A DNA stretch of 64,000 bases, from NCBI RefSeq assembly GCF_000524195.1, contig NW_020170403.1, forward strand, positions 667,811-731,810, given 5' to 3'. This DNA is from Echinococcus granulosus. Lineage: Eukaryota; Platyhelminthes; Cestoda; Cyclophyllidea; Taeniidae. Numbering within the stretch: position 1 is the first letter of the stretch; each line of letters starts with the position of its first letter. The translations under genes were made by a program, and so were the position numbers. Below, in pieces: positions 51,501 through 64,000 of this stretch. The notes under the pieces are model-generated. The model did not search any database and had not been told where the DNA came from. It saw only the letters and a program-made list of their open reading frames with translations.

Positions 51501-54412
51501 CCTTCTAAGTTTTTTTTTTAAACCAATCTTTTGGGTGATTTTTGAATGTGTGGACGCAGCATTTGACAAATAGGCGCCATGCTTAGCCGACTACGACTAT
51601 CCAAACAGTTGACTTCACATACAATGCAACTTCCAACCCCGTGGGCTCGATTCCGTAAAGAACTATTGTTTTCATAAGTCATGGTCAGCAAACCGGTCAT
51701 ATCAACTACGGCCAGCTCTCATGTCACAGACGCACAAATGTCCACCTGTCCTCAAAGTGGGTTTTTCAAGCATGTTTGCATACACATCTTTGCTACAAGG
51801 GCAAAGGCGATGATGATGATGATAATAATGATGAGGGTACTCGTGATGATGATTGAGTTGCCTGGGCTGTATTTCCGACGTGTTTGAATTGTCTGGAACT
51901 TTTCGCATTGATGGTGGCTGCTGATCTATGTCGGCACTACCGTCCTCCAAGGCGCGTCTTCAAGTACAAGCCAACTCAGAAGCGCACGTACACGTGTGGG
52001 CTTGGTATGCGAATAAATCCATGTAAGGTGTCCAGTCCCAGAATCCCCGCCCCCATTTTTCTGCAGTGGATGTTATTCCCTTCGGTTTTTTTGGCTAAGG
52101 AAAAAATGAGGAGGTATGCTAAAGCCGTTCCATTGACGAAGTAGCGATTCCGCGTTGAGATGGCTACTAAGGTAATGTAAAAATAGCAAGGGAAAACGGA
52201 GGTTAACAAGTTCTAGCCTTAACGCCTTAACTTGATCCCCCTTGTTACTACTTTTTCTGGCCAATTCACCAAATAACAAGACTATCCTGGATGGCTGCTT
52301 TCGCGGAACACTGCGAAAGAGTCCATTTTAACGATAGGCTACCAGGGTCACATATATATGATGTACGCGCCTTATCGCCGAGTTATAGCTAGTTGTCAAG
52401 TCGCGTCAAAAGCAGATTGAATGAAAACAGATAAAGGTATGGGACGTTCAAGTATTGAGGATAGTTGCGTTTTTTTGGTTTCCGGGTAGATGTGATGGTC
52501 ACTTCCTCCCGGAGACAAAATTCAGTAGTCGATGTGTTGACTGCACAATGTTTGCTTTCAAATCAAGACTCGGTTTTTATCCATTGTGAATATGCAGTTG
52601 TACCTAACCTACCATTGTCGTCAAAGTCTTACTAACAGAAGTGACTCGATCTCGAGAATTGCTCTTCATAGCTTACAAGTCAGTCAAATACGGTGGTCAA
52701 CGGCAAGTCTCTAAATGCACCCTATTTCTGTGCGAACGAAGGTGAATTGTAAATTGATCAAATCTCGGGGATTTCCTCCTCGATGACCCAACTGGAAACA
52801 ATTTTCCCAATGAAATAAACAAGAAATCTTGGTTCTGCGCCCCCATAGACACCCCACTGTCGTCCGACCTAAGCTGGTGTGCGAGTGCGAAAGACACAAA
52901 GAGCCGGCCGGTCAAGCTTTGTGACAGTGGTGGAGTTGATTTATTTTCAAACATTTACATCCAACTGTAAAACACAATGCGGCCCTGCCTACTGATGGAT
53001 ACCAGGTCTCTAGGCCCTGACGTAAACACAGTCAACCGCTCCTGTGTGTCACCCTTCAATGAGTCTTTTGGATGACCAAGGTCAGCACTGCGGAAGACCT
53101 TAATCTAATGCGACAGACAGGCATTCGTACATTGCCGGCTTTGGTCCATAACCATGACCAAGTAAGAAACATGTTTCTGTGACGAACATAAGGTAGGGAC
53201 TTTATGACCGAGCGAATGGGTTTTGTTCGTTCCCATCGTTAAGCTCCCCGTGAAAGTAGTGGTCTAGCGAGTGACGCAAGATGGTGTGGATGAAATTTCC
53301 GGCTAAATTACCCAAAGTTACGCCATCCGAAATAAACGGCCGTCCGACTGACAAAGTGGCAGCAATTAACGCGTACACACAGGGACTCGTGTACTTTAAT
53401 TAATGTGCGGAGTCGACTGGCCGGGTCTGGCTACCCAGATGGCTAAGGCAACTTTGAACTCATGCACACAAATTCCATCTCATCAATCGGTGTGCGTGAA
53501 GGGGGGTTGATAGCTGTCACATGGTCATGATTCAAATCTGACCTATTTCCGAAGGTGACGAATATGGAGCGATAACCTGATCTCCAGACGTGAAAGAAAG
53601 CCAGGTTTCAAAGAACACTGAAGGCAGATGTTTACAGTCGTCAGTGTTCGTCAAACCCATTTGGCAGCAGCTTTTTTTGCAGATTCTTCGAAATTATCAT
53701 TTTTCATGCTACTTCTTGTGTGAGTTAAAAACGATTTGCAGAGGAGTTTAGGGAGGTGACTGATGCCTGCAATCGACTTGAAGTGGTGTCAGTCAATCAG
53801 TAAACGTATTACACCCTCCACCCTCCTGTTTGGAACTAGACAGTGGTCACGTCTGGTTTATGGCATTCTTTTACTCCTCGTCTGTATAGGGGATTGAAGT
53901 GTTGCATTCGCACAGGCTTATCGCTACCTTTTTTCGAAAAGAGTCACCCAGAGATCTCTGCGATTTTGCAGGGACATAAAATAATAACAGTAACTTCGAT
54001 ATGTAATGGGAAAAAGGGATGATTTCGAGAAACGACTTATCAGAAATGCGGCAAAGTTTTAGCCGTCAATGTCGCTAGACGCAACTTATAAGACAAGGGA
54101 AGAGCGCTCACGTTTAGCCCCTTTCGTGACCTCCAGTGTTCCGTTCTTGTGAATGCCCACGAAGAACTTTTGCTCCACCATTTCAGGAGCGCCATCCAGT
54201 AGACACAGGAATCCGACATCCGTCTTAAGCAGACGCTCAAAGTCCTCTGTGCTCCGTTGACTTCGTCCCAAAATCCGCGATCCGTTGGATGAATCAAAGA
54301 CTCGCAGAGCCACTCCAATACTAGTAGCTCGTGCTGGTGAGACAAACAACCCTAGGCCGTAGAAAAAGATGAGACTGACAATAAACCACCGCCATTGTCG
54401 CAAATGAGCCAT
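48528..54412 (-). CDS. Putative secreted fibroblast growth factor (FGF)-like ligand
   Basis: Three exons: 54412-54112, 49777-49629 and 49532-48528, total 1455 nt, 484 aa. Residues 1-29 look like a signal peptide (basic start, core WFIVSLIFFYGLGLF, then SPARA). Segments that align by eye with the FGF beta-trefoil are FFVGIHKNGTLEVTKGAK (83-100), TIILSDRTRRWFLCLNGSTI (127-146), DEDLPYECAWTG (154-165, Cys161 at the conserved FGF cysteine), and QWDYEGITAVDQKGFIGVSG (281-300) leading to AYITF (315-319). Intron 1 is phase 1 after the first lobe and intron 2 is phase 0 seven residues before the YEC motif; these are the positions and phases of vertebrate FGF genes, whose middle exon is 104 nt (here 149 nt, explained by an acidic 15-residue loop). 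An insert of about 110 residues (166-279) is rich in Arg/Lys and may bind heparan sulphate. The tail (320-484) matches nothing I recognise. Known FGFs signal through receptor tyrosine kinases. The gene model is strong, family assignment moderate. The frame is open upstream to an ATG at 54805. Confidence 0.65.
49778..54111 (-). other. FGF-like gene intron 1 (4.3 kb)
   Basis: The donor is AAAC|GTGAGC and the acceptor CTACTTAG|AT, phase 1, rebuilding His101. It contains a GAT-repeat at 51809 and an unassigned 137-aa ATG frame at plus 50583-50996 with no recognisable motif. Confidence 0.65.
51809..51855. repeat. GAT/AAT trinucleotide repeat
   Basis: About nine imperfect GAT units (51809-51834), interrupted by GAGGGTACTC and then three more. 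Intronic to the FGF-like gene. Confidence 0.8.
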
Positions 54413-57400
54413 AAAGGGAATGCAAAAGTGCGATGGGAGTGACGTTGAAGCCGTCGGCGTTCTCTCCTTAGTCACCACGGCGAAAACAGTAGTGGGAAAC
54501 GGAGCGTAGAAGGGTTTATTTACACTGTACAGAAGAAGGGGATGGCGTGGTGACGCACGCTGTCGATTCTGCTCCGTGCAGAGCATAAAGTAGGCGACGA
54601 CACTGAGGAGGTAGCAGCAGAGGTAGAGTGTAGAGCAGCCTTGCGTGTGATTGACTTTCCCACGTTTTGGCAATTGTCTGTAGACACTGCAGAGGTGGCA
54701 GCAAGGACTGGAGGCGACGATGGGACTACCGGGAGGTGGGTGTGCCACAGTCGTCGAGATTTTTTCAGCAGAACAGACTAGAGGGGGGCAGACGACGAGG
54801 GTCATGGTGAAAGGACATCGACCTGTGGATGGGAAAACCTGTCAACCAGTCTTCTGCATGTGCGTGTTTGTCTACCTGGGGACGAGGCTGGTAGATACTG
54901 ATACACAGCCACAAGCTGATTGCGGGCACGTTGCGTGCAAAAGCGGGGAACGCCACACTGAGAACGCCGCACTAACCAATCAGCGTGGCACGTCGGATCC
55001 ACCACTCACAGGCCGCGACAGCGAACGTCACCTGTGACAAGACGACGGTTCCATCAAAATGGGCAATTACTTATTATTTTCCTCATCTCTTTTTTCCTCT
55101 CGGTGTGAGATCCTTCACAATGGGCGGAAAATTTGTGTTCCTCAAGTGGGCGCGGGCTGCGCCTGATACACGTTCGCCAGCATTACTGTCTGTACCAGTG
55201 ATTACACCAACCTGGATGATTTTTATACTGACTTCGACGTGGATTTTCGAAAGCGGATTTTTCTTTTTTGGGGTATGTAAAACCAAAGACAAACTGGATT
55301 ATGGCCTTGCAAATCAGGTGGTTTATCCCATTTGCTATTCAGATGGTTTTGTTGAGAAAAGTCTTTCTTTGAAGGAATAGATGAATAGATGTTTTTATTA
55401 TCCGCCATTTATTAGCTAAATTATGAGTTTTTCCGATCTGTATCCTTATTTCCTATTTATGTAAATATATTGCAACTTCGCATTAATAAGTTCGTTTTGC
55501 ATGATTCACCATTGGCAGAGCTATTTGTATTCCCTTGAAGCCGAATGATTTTTTCGTTTGAAAAGTCAATTAAAAAGAAAATAAATAGTTGTCCTAGATA
55601 CTTAATGCTTCCAGAACTGAATGAATGCTACCTTCCATTCAAAAATTCCTTTTCCTGGACGCAGGAACAGGCCCAGCACTGATACACTTGAAACCTTTGA
55701 AGGGGTGAAATTCTCCGGGTCTAAAAAAGAGCAGTTTTGGAGCCGGAATGGATGGGAGGAAGGAAGGGTAGCCACAAACCTCATGACTACGGCTGATTGA
55801 AAAGGGGATGGGCAAATGGAGCTGGTGGCGTGGTGGTATTTGTCGTTGGCCCAACCACACGCCAATGCCTGTTTGACTGTTCTGGGTGGTCGTCTGACGT
55901 CACTTTCTGTCACTTCGTCTTGTCTACTTCATCATAAACATCCACACGCGCATACCACACTGGCCACACAACCTGGGACCCCCCAGTGGTGACATTTTGA
56001 TGCATGTCTCAAGGGGTACTTGAAAGGAGGCGGTAGTGGTGGAAAACGAGTGGCTAAAGGAGATAGAGAAGCTCGATGAGGGAACAAAGAGTGGCACCGG
56101 TCACCCATCTGCATGGCCAAGTAAATGCAAAGTTTCAGCATGTCGGAGTATCAGTTTAGACCGCACTTTTCCTATAGAGTTACACCTTTGAGATCTGGGA
56201 AATTGCTGACACGGTGTCCCCCAATCTTTTCACCTGCATTGTCGATGTGGTTGTGAGGCCTTCACATGAGGAGATTTACATTTATGTGATAATTCAGAAG
56301 CCGTAAGACCCGGTTTTACTTAACTCTGCATGCCCAAAATGTCTATCTGCGGCGTGATTGTATTTTGCAATAAGAATTTTAAAAATTGTTATTCATAAGT
56401 GTTTGTTGATTTTAAATAACTATCGAATCATTTGTCATGGATGGTAAGGTACACAATTGTTATCGATCAGTGGGATGTCAAGCAAATGACAATGGCATTT
56501 ACCTTAAGGCAGAACCGAACGCCAACTCATCAGGGGCTTGAGCGGGCCAGTCGATAATTTGGATGTGTGCCTTGCCACTTCTAGTCACCATCTCTGTAGA
56601 CAGACACTTTGCAGAGCATGGAGGTCATGTTCACTTCTGTAAGGGGATGGCGCTGTGAATACAACTCCTAAATGGGATAGATTTATCACATTTGCCTCGC
56701 TGACCTTAGTCATACCAGAATCGGTAATGATGACCTTGCTACAACAAATGAGATTGACCCACTACTGACTGATCGCAATGGGGATCAGTAGTTTCTATTT
56801 CAGTGAAGTTTATATTTTGATTAATTGTTGAAAATGAATCTTCTTTCTCATATCCAAGTGATACCACATTCGATTTGATTTTGTCTGGATTCTGCAAGGT
56901 CAAGGGATTGTCGAACTACCATTAAAGCTATCCACCAGTGTAACAAAGGGACAGAGCCCCTCATCATGGCTTCTGGGCTAACATTGGCAACAAACGGAAG
57001 AAGGGGAGTGTGGCAAACAAGTGAGGTGGGTAACCACGGTTCTGATTTGTGAGTGAGTTTAATAATCACCGAACTCGGATTGGTCAATTTGAAGGTCACA
57101 CCTCAAATCCTGATGGAACGGGATGATACAGAAAGGAAAGGGGATGATTCAAATGCATTACCAGAGCCATTGGGTATGATGCACACAAACCCTAAGGAGT
57201 GCGGTAGTTGTCTCTTTGATGATCAGTCTGGAGGTAGACTCGAGAAATTTATTATCCAGCATCTCTCCACGCTTGCTAATAAATGGCCCTTAAAATTCAG
57301 GTTCCATAAACATCAAAGTTGGTGGATGAGAAAATGTATGTCCTAAAAGTGTCGCTCTAACAAGGTTCAGCCTCACTGAATAGAAGGCCATAGTGAGTTG

Positions 57401-60400
57401 TAAAATTAACTTTTTGGTTGCGGAGGGAAGTGATTTAACAGTGTCACATCTCCATGACGCCCCGACTTTTCTAGGCCCGTACGTCACAGATATGTGACAT
57501 ATTCAATGCAAAAGAAAATGCCATTATTTTACAAAAAAACAAAAAGCAAACGGAGACAATTCTATTTTAAAACACTAAATAATTTATCGATGAGTTCCTG
57601 GAGGTGTATGGCCAAATTGTCTTTTATGTGTACCCGATCGTTCACTTCAAGATGGTATGTGCTTCCCTGCTGCAATACAGAAATGTAAATATCCAGTACC
57701 ACTACTGCTCAAAAAAGTGCTTTTAGGAGAAAGCAAAGTGTTATTTTGCTAAATCTTGCAATAAATGAGCACTCCATTTATCTCTCGAGTGTCTTCAGTC
57801 TGATTAGCGGGTGAGTTGAGGCAGCAGTGCCTTGCCACTCTGAAGTGTAGCTTTTCTCCAAAGGAGAATTTGTACTGTGTTGCAAAGCATGGAGTCCTGT
57901 CCTGGGCTGCTATGCAAGAGCAAGACTAGGACTTTCTTCCCACTGATACATTGGTGCTGGCCCTTTCTATTGACAAAGCTACTTTTCCCTCCTTCTGGGC
58001 TGGGGAGGCTAAAGCAAGTGTAATCCCGTGGGGATGAACTGATGCAGGGAGTGAAAGTATGAGGTGGGCGGTAAGTAGATTACCTAAAGATGGTCAATGA
58101 TAAGTCGGTTAGTTCAACATATGCTGGATTAAAAAGGGCATTTCTCATAGGAGAGCTTATATCTCTAGAAATCCACCACGATTAAAGTGATGACCTTTAT
58201 GAGGAGGGACAATTTGCTTAGCTTTTTGGTTTCCATGACGATTTTCTCTTCCAATCAGATGCTTATAAACTGTTGCATGATCGCTCATAGCACACGATTC
58301 CTTTTTTGTTACTAAGAACGGAGGTGAGTGCTAGACGTGATGCATCTTCGAGCGGTGCATTCTGCTGCCGCACCTCCTCCAAATGCTATGCAACTACCAA
58401 AAGTTTTAAAAGATTAAATTTATCGAGATTTTCCGATAAATTCCTTCATTTTTGATCACCTAACAAACTTGAGCAAAAGATAGTAGGAGTTTAAAGTCAT
58501 TTTGCAAATCCCAGCCCATTTTTAACGTGATTTTACCAGGCTAGTCAGTCGAAATAGTCTAATTCGCCGCCTTTCTCTTCCATATGATGTAGCTCCTTAC
58601 CCTTCCTTTCTCAGAAACAATTTTTTCATCACTTCAGGTTTCACTTTGTTAATAAGCACAGTTAAGGTCAACTGGGATAAATGCAGTGCATCTCCACTGC
58701 CTCTCCTCAGATTTCAGGCCTCCGCGCAGGTGATGCGCAAAGGCTCAAAATCTCAGTTGGAGGTGCTCCTTGTGGACGCTGAATACTAACAATCCCCGAG
58801 AAGGTCTTAGAGCTTATAGTGCTGTAGAGGCACCAGTATGACATTCTGATAGCTTCTGCCAATGATGCAACATGTGGACCATCATAAATGTCCTCAATGA
58901 GTTAATACAGAAGGTCTGGTAGACCACCAGCACTAATGGAACGTCAAATTTGTTATATTTTGAATAGAAGGAAAAGTTGCAATTGCTGCGAAACGTTCCT
59001 GTGATTAAAATGTCGCTAACGCGGTCTCAATAAACACACCAAAAGGCATTCACTTTTACAAGGCGGCTTCATCACCACTACTGCACAGATTAAATTAAGA
59101 AAGCCACCTGTAAGGGATGGCTGCATTCGTGGCGGCTTTCAACAGGGGGATTTAAAAAAAAGCTGCGCAGAATGATTAGCAGTTATCTCAATTCCAGGTA
59201 AAATCCAAAAGAAACAAATCTGACGGTTATTTCGAGGGTGGAATTGGAGTTAGAATGCAGCGTTGAGGTGTTGGCTCGTGTTACGTACCAATAACAAAAA
59301 ATTGCCTTAAGAGAGGCACTTGTTAAGGCGTATTCTTTTAGTCCCACACAGCGTCTTCCAGGTAAGGATCTTACGTACGAGATGGTGGCAAGATATGTAG
59401 CAGATAAAAGTCACCAAGACTTTCATTTCATGTGAGGGTACCCTCACTGCGATAGATTGTGCGATCCCCTTTCTCATTTCCCATTTAATGACATCTCATG
59501 AGAGGACGGGCACGTGTTGAGGGCAATCCTCAAATCAACTGGCGGGAATTCAAAACAGGCATAACAAAAAAATTATCAAAACAAAAAGGATTTTATTTTC
59601 CTTGCCGAACAAAAGTAACTTGACAAGTAGAAGACCGGTAATTTTCTCATCGGTTAATTAACCATTCGGTTGCCATTTCCAGTCCCCCTCTAACGAACTC
59701 TTTGAATTTGTACAGAAGGTGATTTTCTGACGTTCTGGGCTAGTAGGTTAAACAGGAGTTCGTCCTTGAATACTTCTTAATGTCGATAGATCTGGATATA
59801 ACGTTGACGAGTGAGCGTAAAAAGAATTGAAATACCATCAGAATACGGTAACTGAAAACTACAGATATGTAGGTGGATAAACTCAGAATAAACGCCACAA
59901 CTACGGTTTGTTTAAAAAAATAAAAAGAAAACACTAATTAGGTGCTAGACCACCCAGAAAAAGAAGTGTCACGTGAATTGGGCACCCTCTGACATTTAAT
60001 GTCCCTCCTTGTCTCGCCCCGACTTAGTAACCGCTTTCTCTGTAGTATCCACCTCTATCCTCGCCTCTCTCCTCCCAATGATTAATGATGATTGACTAGG
60101 CAGGCGGAATGAGCCAAGAGCTGGACGGCCCCTCAGCTGACGAGATAAAGGGACCCAATTTTGGCAACGGATAGGTGAAAAAATATTCCCACCTGTTGTT
60201 CGTTCACCCAGGAGAAAACAAAGGAAATAGAAGGAGTGGAAGTAATTCGGTATGGCTGGTATTAAATGAACCTTTAAATTATTTTAAGGTGACTTTTTGA
60301 TGAACTGACAACGCAAAAGTTTACTAATTTGCTCGAGCCTTTCCTGAAGACGTAGGAAGCCATAGCGTTGTTGTGGAACATGTGTTGTTGGCGTTCAGGA

Positions 60401-63400
60401 TGGAGGGGGGCTGCTGCCGTGCTGGAGGCTATGCCGCCCAGGGTAAGTAAATAGGCGGGGTTAAACAACGTTATCAGTGCTGTAGGCGATACACCCGAGA
60501 ACTAACAGCATTGGCCATCGAATTCGTTCGCAAATGAGAAGATATTAGACTGCTACATCACTGGATTTTATTGGCATTCTACTGAGACTGAAGTTTGGTC
60601 CTGTTCGGGAGCTGTGTCGGGGGAAGGGGAATTTGTGCCGGCCCTGACGTATGTCTATCGCTAGTCGTAAGATCACTGGCCTAAAAGCAGTCATTTAATA
60701 GGAGACGGTATTATGAAATGGTTTCGTGGAGGTAAGGCTTCGTGCCTGTACCTCCATTCCACTTTCTTTTCACTTCAGTGTCATCCAGCATGTAAGGAGG
60801 TGAAGGAGGTAGTACCGCGCGTTCACCTCATTAAAATCTTCAAACGGGTTCCATAGGACAGGCCCGTAGCAAGCTCTTCTGGATGGTTCAAGGCTGCGGC
60901 TAGTATTGCTTCGGATACGGATAGCATTCCCTCAGAATAGAGGACCGGAGTATCTGTCGAAGGGAGATGTCATTTTTAGCTCTTCTGTTAGAGGTCATCA
61001 GAGATTCTCTCATCCACAGTATATGCCCCTACCTCTGTCACTTTAAGATACAACATTAAGCAGCAGGAAGAAAAATAGCTGAAATTTAGATTCAAGTTTG
61101 CTCTTGGTCAGCGTACTCTCCTGAAGACGCTCATCCTCCGGGTAATTGGTTTAAGAGTTCTTTCCCCATTTCTTGCAATCATGAATGCACACTTGCCCTG
61201 ACATCCTACTTAGATGCCTACAGGAGGAAAATTTTCCCCCAGTCCTACACACATATACCGATGGAGGTGACTTCGTGCTTCTAGTGCGCAAATCCCACCT
61301 ACGATAGACATTTTATGACTAGGCGTCCTTTCCCTTTGGCTCAGTGCCTGGGAATGATTCGCAGTAGTCCTCATCTGAGGATGATAGGCGAAAGGTTTAA
61401 GGCCGAGAGGGTGTAGGAGGAGGAGAAAGGGAAGAAGAGGCATTTAATAATGTTTGTGTGTAACGATTGTTTTGAAGTTTTCTAGACCCCAGATACTAAA
61501 CTCCCCCTATGTTGGAGGATTAAGGCTAACCTACTATCAAATGGACAGTAGTATTAAACCGAATTACTGGATCGACAGAAGAGGAAGGTGTATGATTCCT
61601 ATCAAAAGTGGTTTTTTAATTTCGGCGAAATTCGATCAACCAAAACATCTATCACCTCTCATTCCTTTTTGACTAACCGCCTTAAACATCTTCGCGCGAT
61701 CTTTATTCTGTCAAATAAAATACGAATCCTGCCTCCGGAAAGAAGCAGCCAAATTTGTTCCTAGGCGCCTCCTTTCTGTGCTACCGTTATTCCTCAACGG
61801 ACTATTAATTCGACTGTGTATGCGATCATGCCATTTTCTAGTGCTACTGCCAAGATAAGGGAATAATCATGAACCGAGGAAGTAAACTCTGGGATAGTCG
61901 TACGATGGATGAGGCGGTGCCACCTTCTCAACTTGAAGTGTCAATCATCTCACGGCCATGAGGTCATGTCTTGAGTCTTCCCACAAGAGTAAGGCCAGAG
62001 CACCAATCTCACCAATCTCACCACACCCTCTTCTAATGAAAAGAAGATCCTACAGTTTCGAGCCAGGTTTGGGTTCATAAAGCAGACAATGTCGGAGAAC
62101 TTGCATCACTATCAACCGAAATGTAATTGAATGAGGATCCCAAATGAGAGGAAGGTAGTGTCAGACATAGTAGAGAGTACCGTAGCTGTTAGATTGAAGC
62201 TTTTTTATACCTTATGATCATCTTTCCTCGAAGTTTCTAAAACCCATTATGGCTAAGTGTACCATATGTCTCACCAATCCTTCCAATCATCTGATCTGAT
62301 CTTTTTTAACTTCCATTCCCGAAATAGGTTAAGTTAGCGAATAATGAAATGGAAATCTGATGTCTCAATCCCTCAAACGCATTTCTATGGAAGTGAAGTG
62401 TACTGGCAGACAATTTTGACACCAAGTAAATGCAGCACCCCGAGTACAATAGTGCGGCGGATTATATGATATTGAAGTACATAAGGGCTGGAAGGCTTCT
62501 AGCATAATCCGAAGCCTGTAATGCCATGCGGGAGTACAACGTAAATGACTCAAGTTCCCATGTAGTTAAACAAAAACCAAAATTACTACAGTAAATATCT
62601 TTGTGAAGTCGCATAGTCTTTGTTGGAAAAACTGACTCTTTTGAAATTCGTTTTTTTTTTCAATCCAGGCTTTTCATTCATAAAGCGACGTCATTTCTGC
62701 TCCAAAATCTGTCATAGTTTTTGTTATTGTGTTTTACACTTTTCGTCATACTCTTCCAGTTATGTCACTTGTGAATGTCCAGGCTACACATCCTGTAAAA
62801 ATTCAAAGTGGTGTAGCTAATCAGTCAAAATGTGGAATCAACTATTTATTGCCACGTGGAAGCTATTAGGGGATTAGTAACTCTAATGACTAGAACCGAA
62901 CTTAATCCCTATCCATTGGAGCCTAGAACGATCCAGTCAACCTTGAAGTCAATTAAATCAAACACAACGAAGTGCTCAATGTCAAGTCGGAAGTGCTGCA
63001 TCTGTCCTAATTGAAAGGTACTCCTTTTAGCGACCTCAGAGAGAAGGATTCGGTCCTTTGTACCGATTTCCAAACAGCCTTCTGCATGAAAAACTTTCTT
63101 TTACTTCTATCACTCGAAGACGTTATTATCAATGCATATAAAGTTTAGTAAAAGCCCCTCAAGGATGTTCCGAGTTTAGGAACTATTGCAATTCCAAGAA
63201 AGGCGATTCGAGTTTTTTACAGGTTGGTTAGCCATCTTGCCCCTCACATAATAAAATGACCTGCGATGGGAACATCACGTCTATGTTAAAAGGCAAACAC
63301 ACCAAATTACAAACTGTATTTCAGAATGGAGTGTCCATCAACAGCCAGCCATCAGCAACTCAAGCTATCCACACTGCAGTGGCCTCACAATAGACGTCAC

Positions 63401-64000
63401 GAGGTCCTGTCATTTCTTTCAAAGGCAAGGAAAAGCTCCAAAGTGCGATTAAAGTGTTAAAAGTGACCAAAACGAAGAAAAATCGACCGTATAGAAAGCT
63501 TACTGTCAGACGCCGTGAGCATACAGACTTTAAAAGTTTTGGTATCACGGACCTTGGCTCGAATCAAACAAGATAAAAACAGACCAAGGACTATAAGTAG
63601 CCTTCACGAACATGTTGCTTGAGGTATTGCACAACATTAATCTGTTTTCGGCTCGACTGACCTACCGTCCTACTTGCGGGCGCAGCTTAGTCATAGCAGC
63701 CCGTAAGTGGAACACACACTGTGATTGGAAGTTCGGCGAGGGGGGAGGGGCCGCTTTTATTTTGTATCGCCCGATCAAGGCTGGCTGGCTGGTGGAGGGC
63801 TTGCTAGCTAGACGACTGGCCGACTAGGTGGCGATTAACTACCTGGTTGCTGCGATTTGGGCTCGCACCTTTCTGCTAGAATTCTTCTTCTCCCCTCCCC
63901 TCTCCCCTCAGCACCGTCTGTACGGCTGCGAGAGGAACAACCGATTTCAGCAATAGAGAGACAGGTAGCTGCAGTAGGTTACTTGTTGACAGTGGTTTAA
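54413..64000. other. Right end: FGF-like upstream region, then no convincing gene
   Basis: 54413-54805 keeps the FGF-like reading frame open and includes a further ATG; it is either 5' UTR or an N-terminal extension. From there to 64000 I find no exon chain. A block at 60309-60442 is open on both strands and ends in a strong plus-strand donor (GGGTAAGT). The last 400 bp are G+C- and C/T-rich, with a CTCTCCCCTCAG acceptor-like site near 63899-63911, and might belong to a gene beyond the window. Confidence 0.45.

Overview
The window looks like flatworm (platyhelminth) nuclear DNA, most likely a compact tapeworm genome of the taeniid kind. Six multi-domain animal genes sit about 10 kb apart. Introns range from 32-41 nt mini-introns to 7.4 kb. 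Base composition is moderate and mobile DNA is limited to short LTR-like repeats. The species assignment is inference. The gene models below come from hand-reading splice sites and checking that the phases agree.

Layout from left to right. (1) 1-6756: no convincing gene. (2) 6757-18970, minus strand: three-exon DH-PH Rho guanine-nucleotide exchange factor, 632 aa as modelled. (3) 18980-22592: non-coding, with one old LTR-like repeat. (4) 22718-24049, plus strand: uninterrupted syntenin-like tandem-PDZ protein with a poly(A) signal just downstream. (5) 24122-32559: non-coding, with ATCC minisatellite and C/T-rich sequence beyond the next gene. (6) 32560-38100, minus strand: complete six-exon G-protein beta subunit, exactly 340 aa. 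(7) 38130-41155: non-coding, with a perfect 30-nt palindrome and a nested cluster of about 200-bp TG...CA solo-LTR-like repeats. (8) 41156-42183, plus strand: four-exon 275-aa coiled-coil protein, possibly like augmin subunit HAUS4. (9) 43063-46708, plus strand: complete six-exon XPA nucleotide-excision-repair protein, 338 aa. (10) 48528-54412, minus strand: three-exon, 484-aa predicted secreted protein that I read as a divergent fibroblast growth factor (FGF). (11) 54413-64000: no convincing gene.

The highlight is the FGF-like gene. Its signal peptide, three beta-trefoil segments and both intron positions and phases (phase 1, then phase 0) match the classic three-exon vertebrate FGF layout. 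As I recall, parasitic flatworms have FGF receptors but their own FGF ligands have been reported as missing or unclear, so this deserves a structural check.

Functional links: the G-beta subunit, the RhoGEF and the syntenin-like scaffold are all signalling components, and a secreted FGF-like ligand would act upstream of such pathways. Nothing indicates an operon. Neighbours are divergent (RhoGEF/syntenin-like), convergent (syntenin-like/G-beta and XPA/FGF-like) or tandem with separate spacing (coiled-coil gene/XPA).
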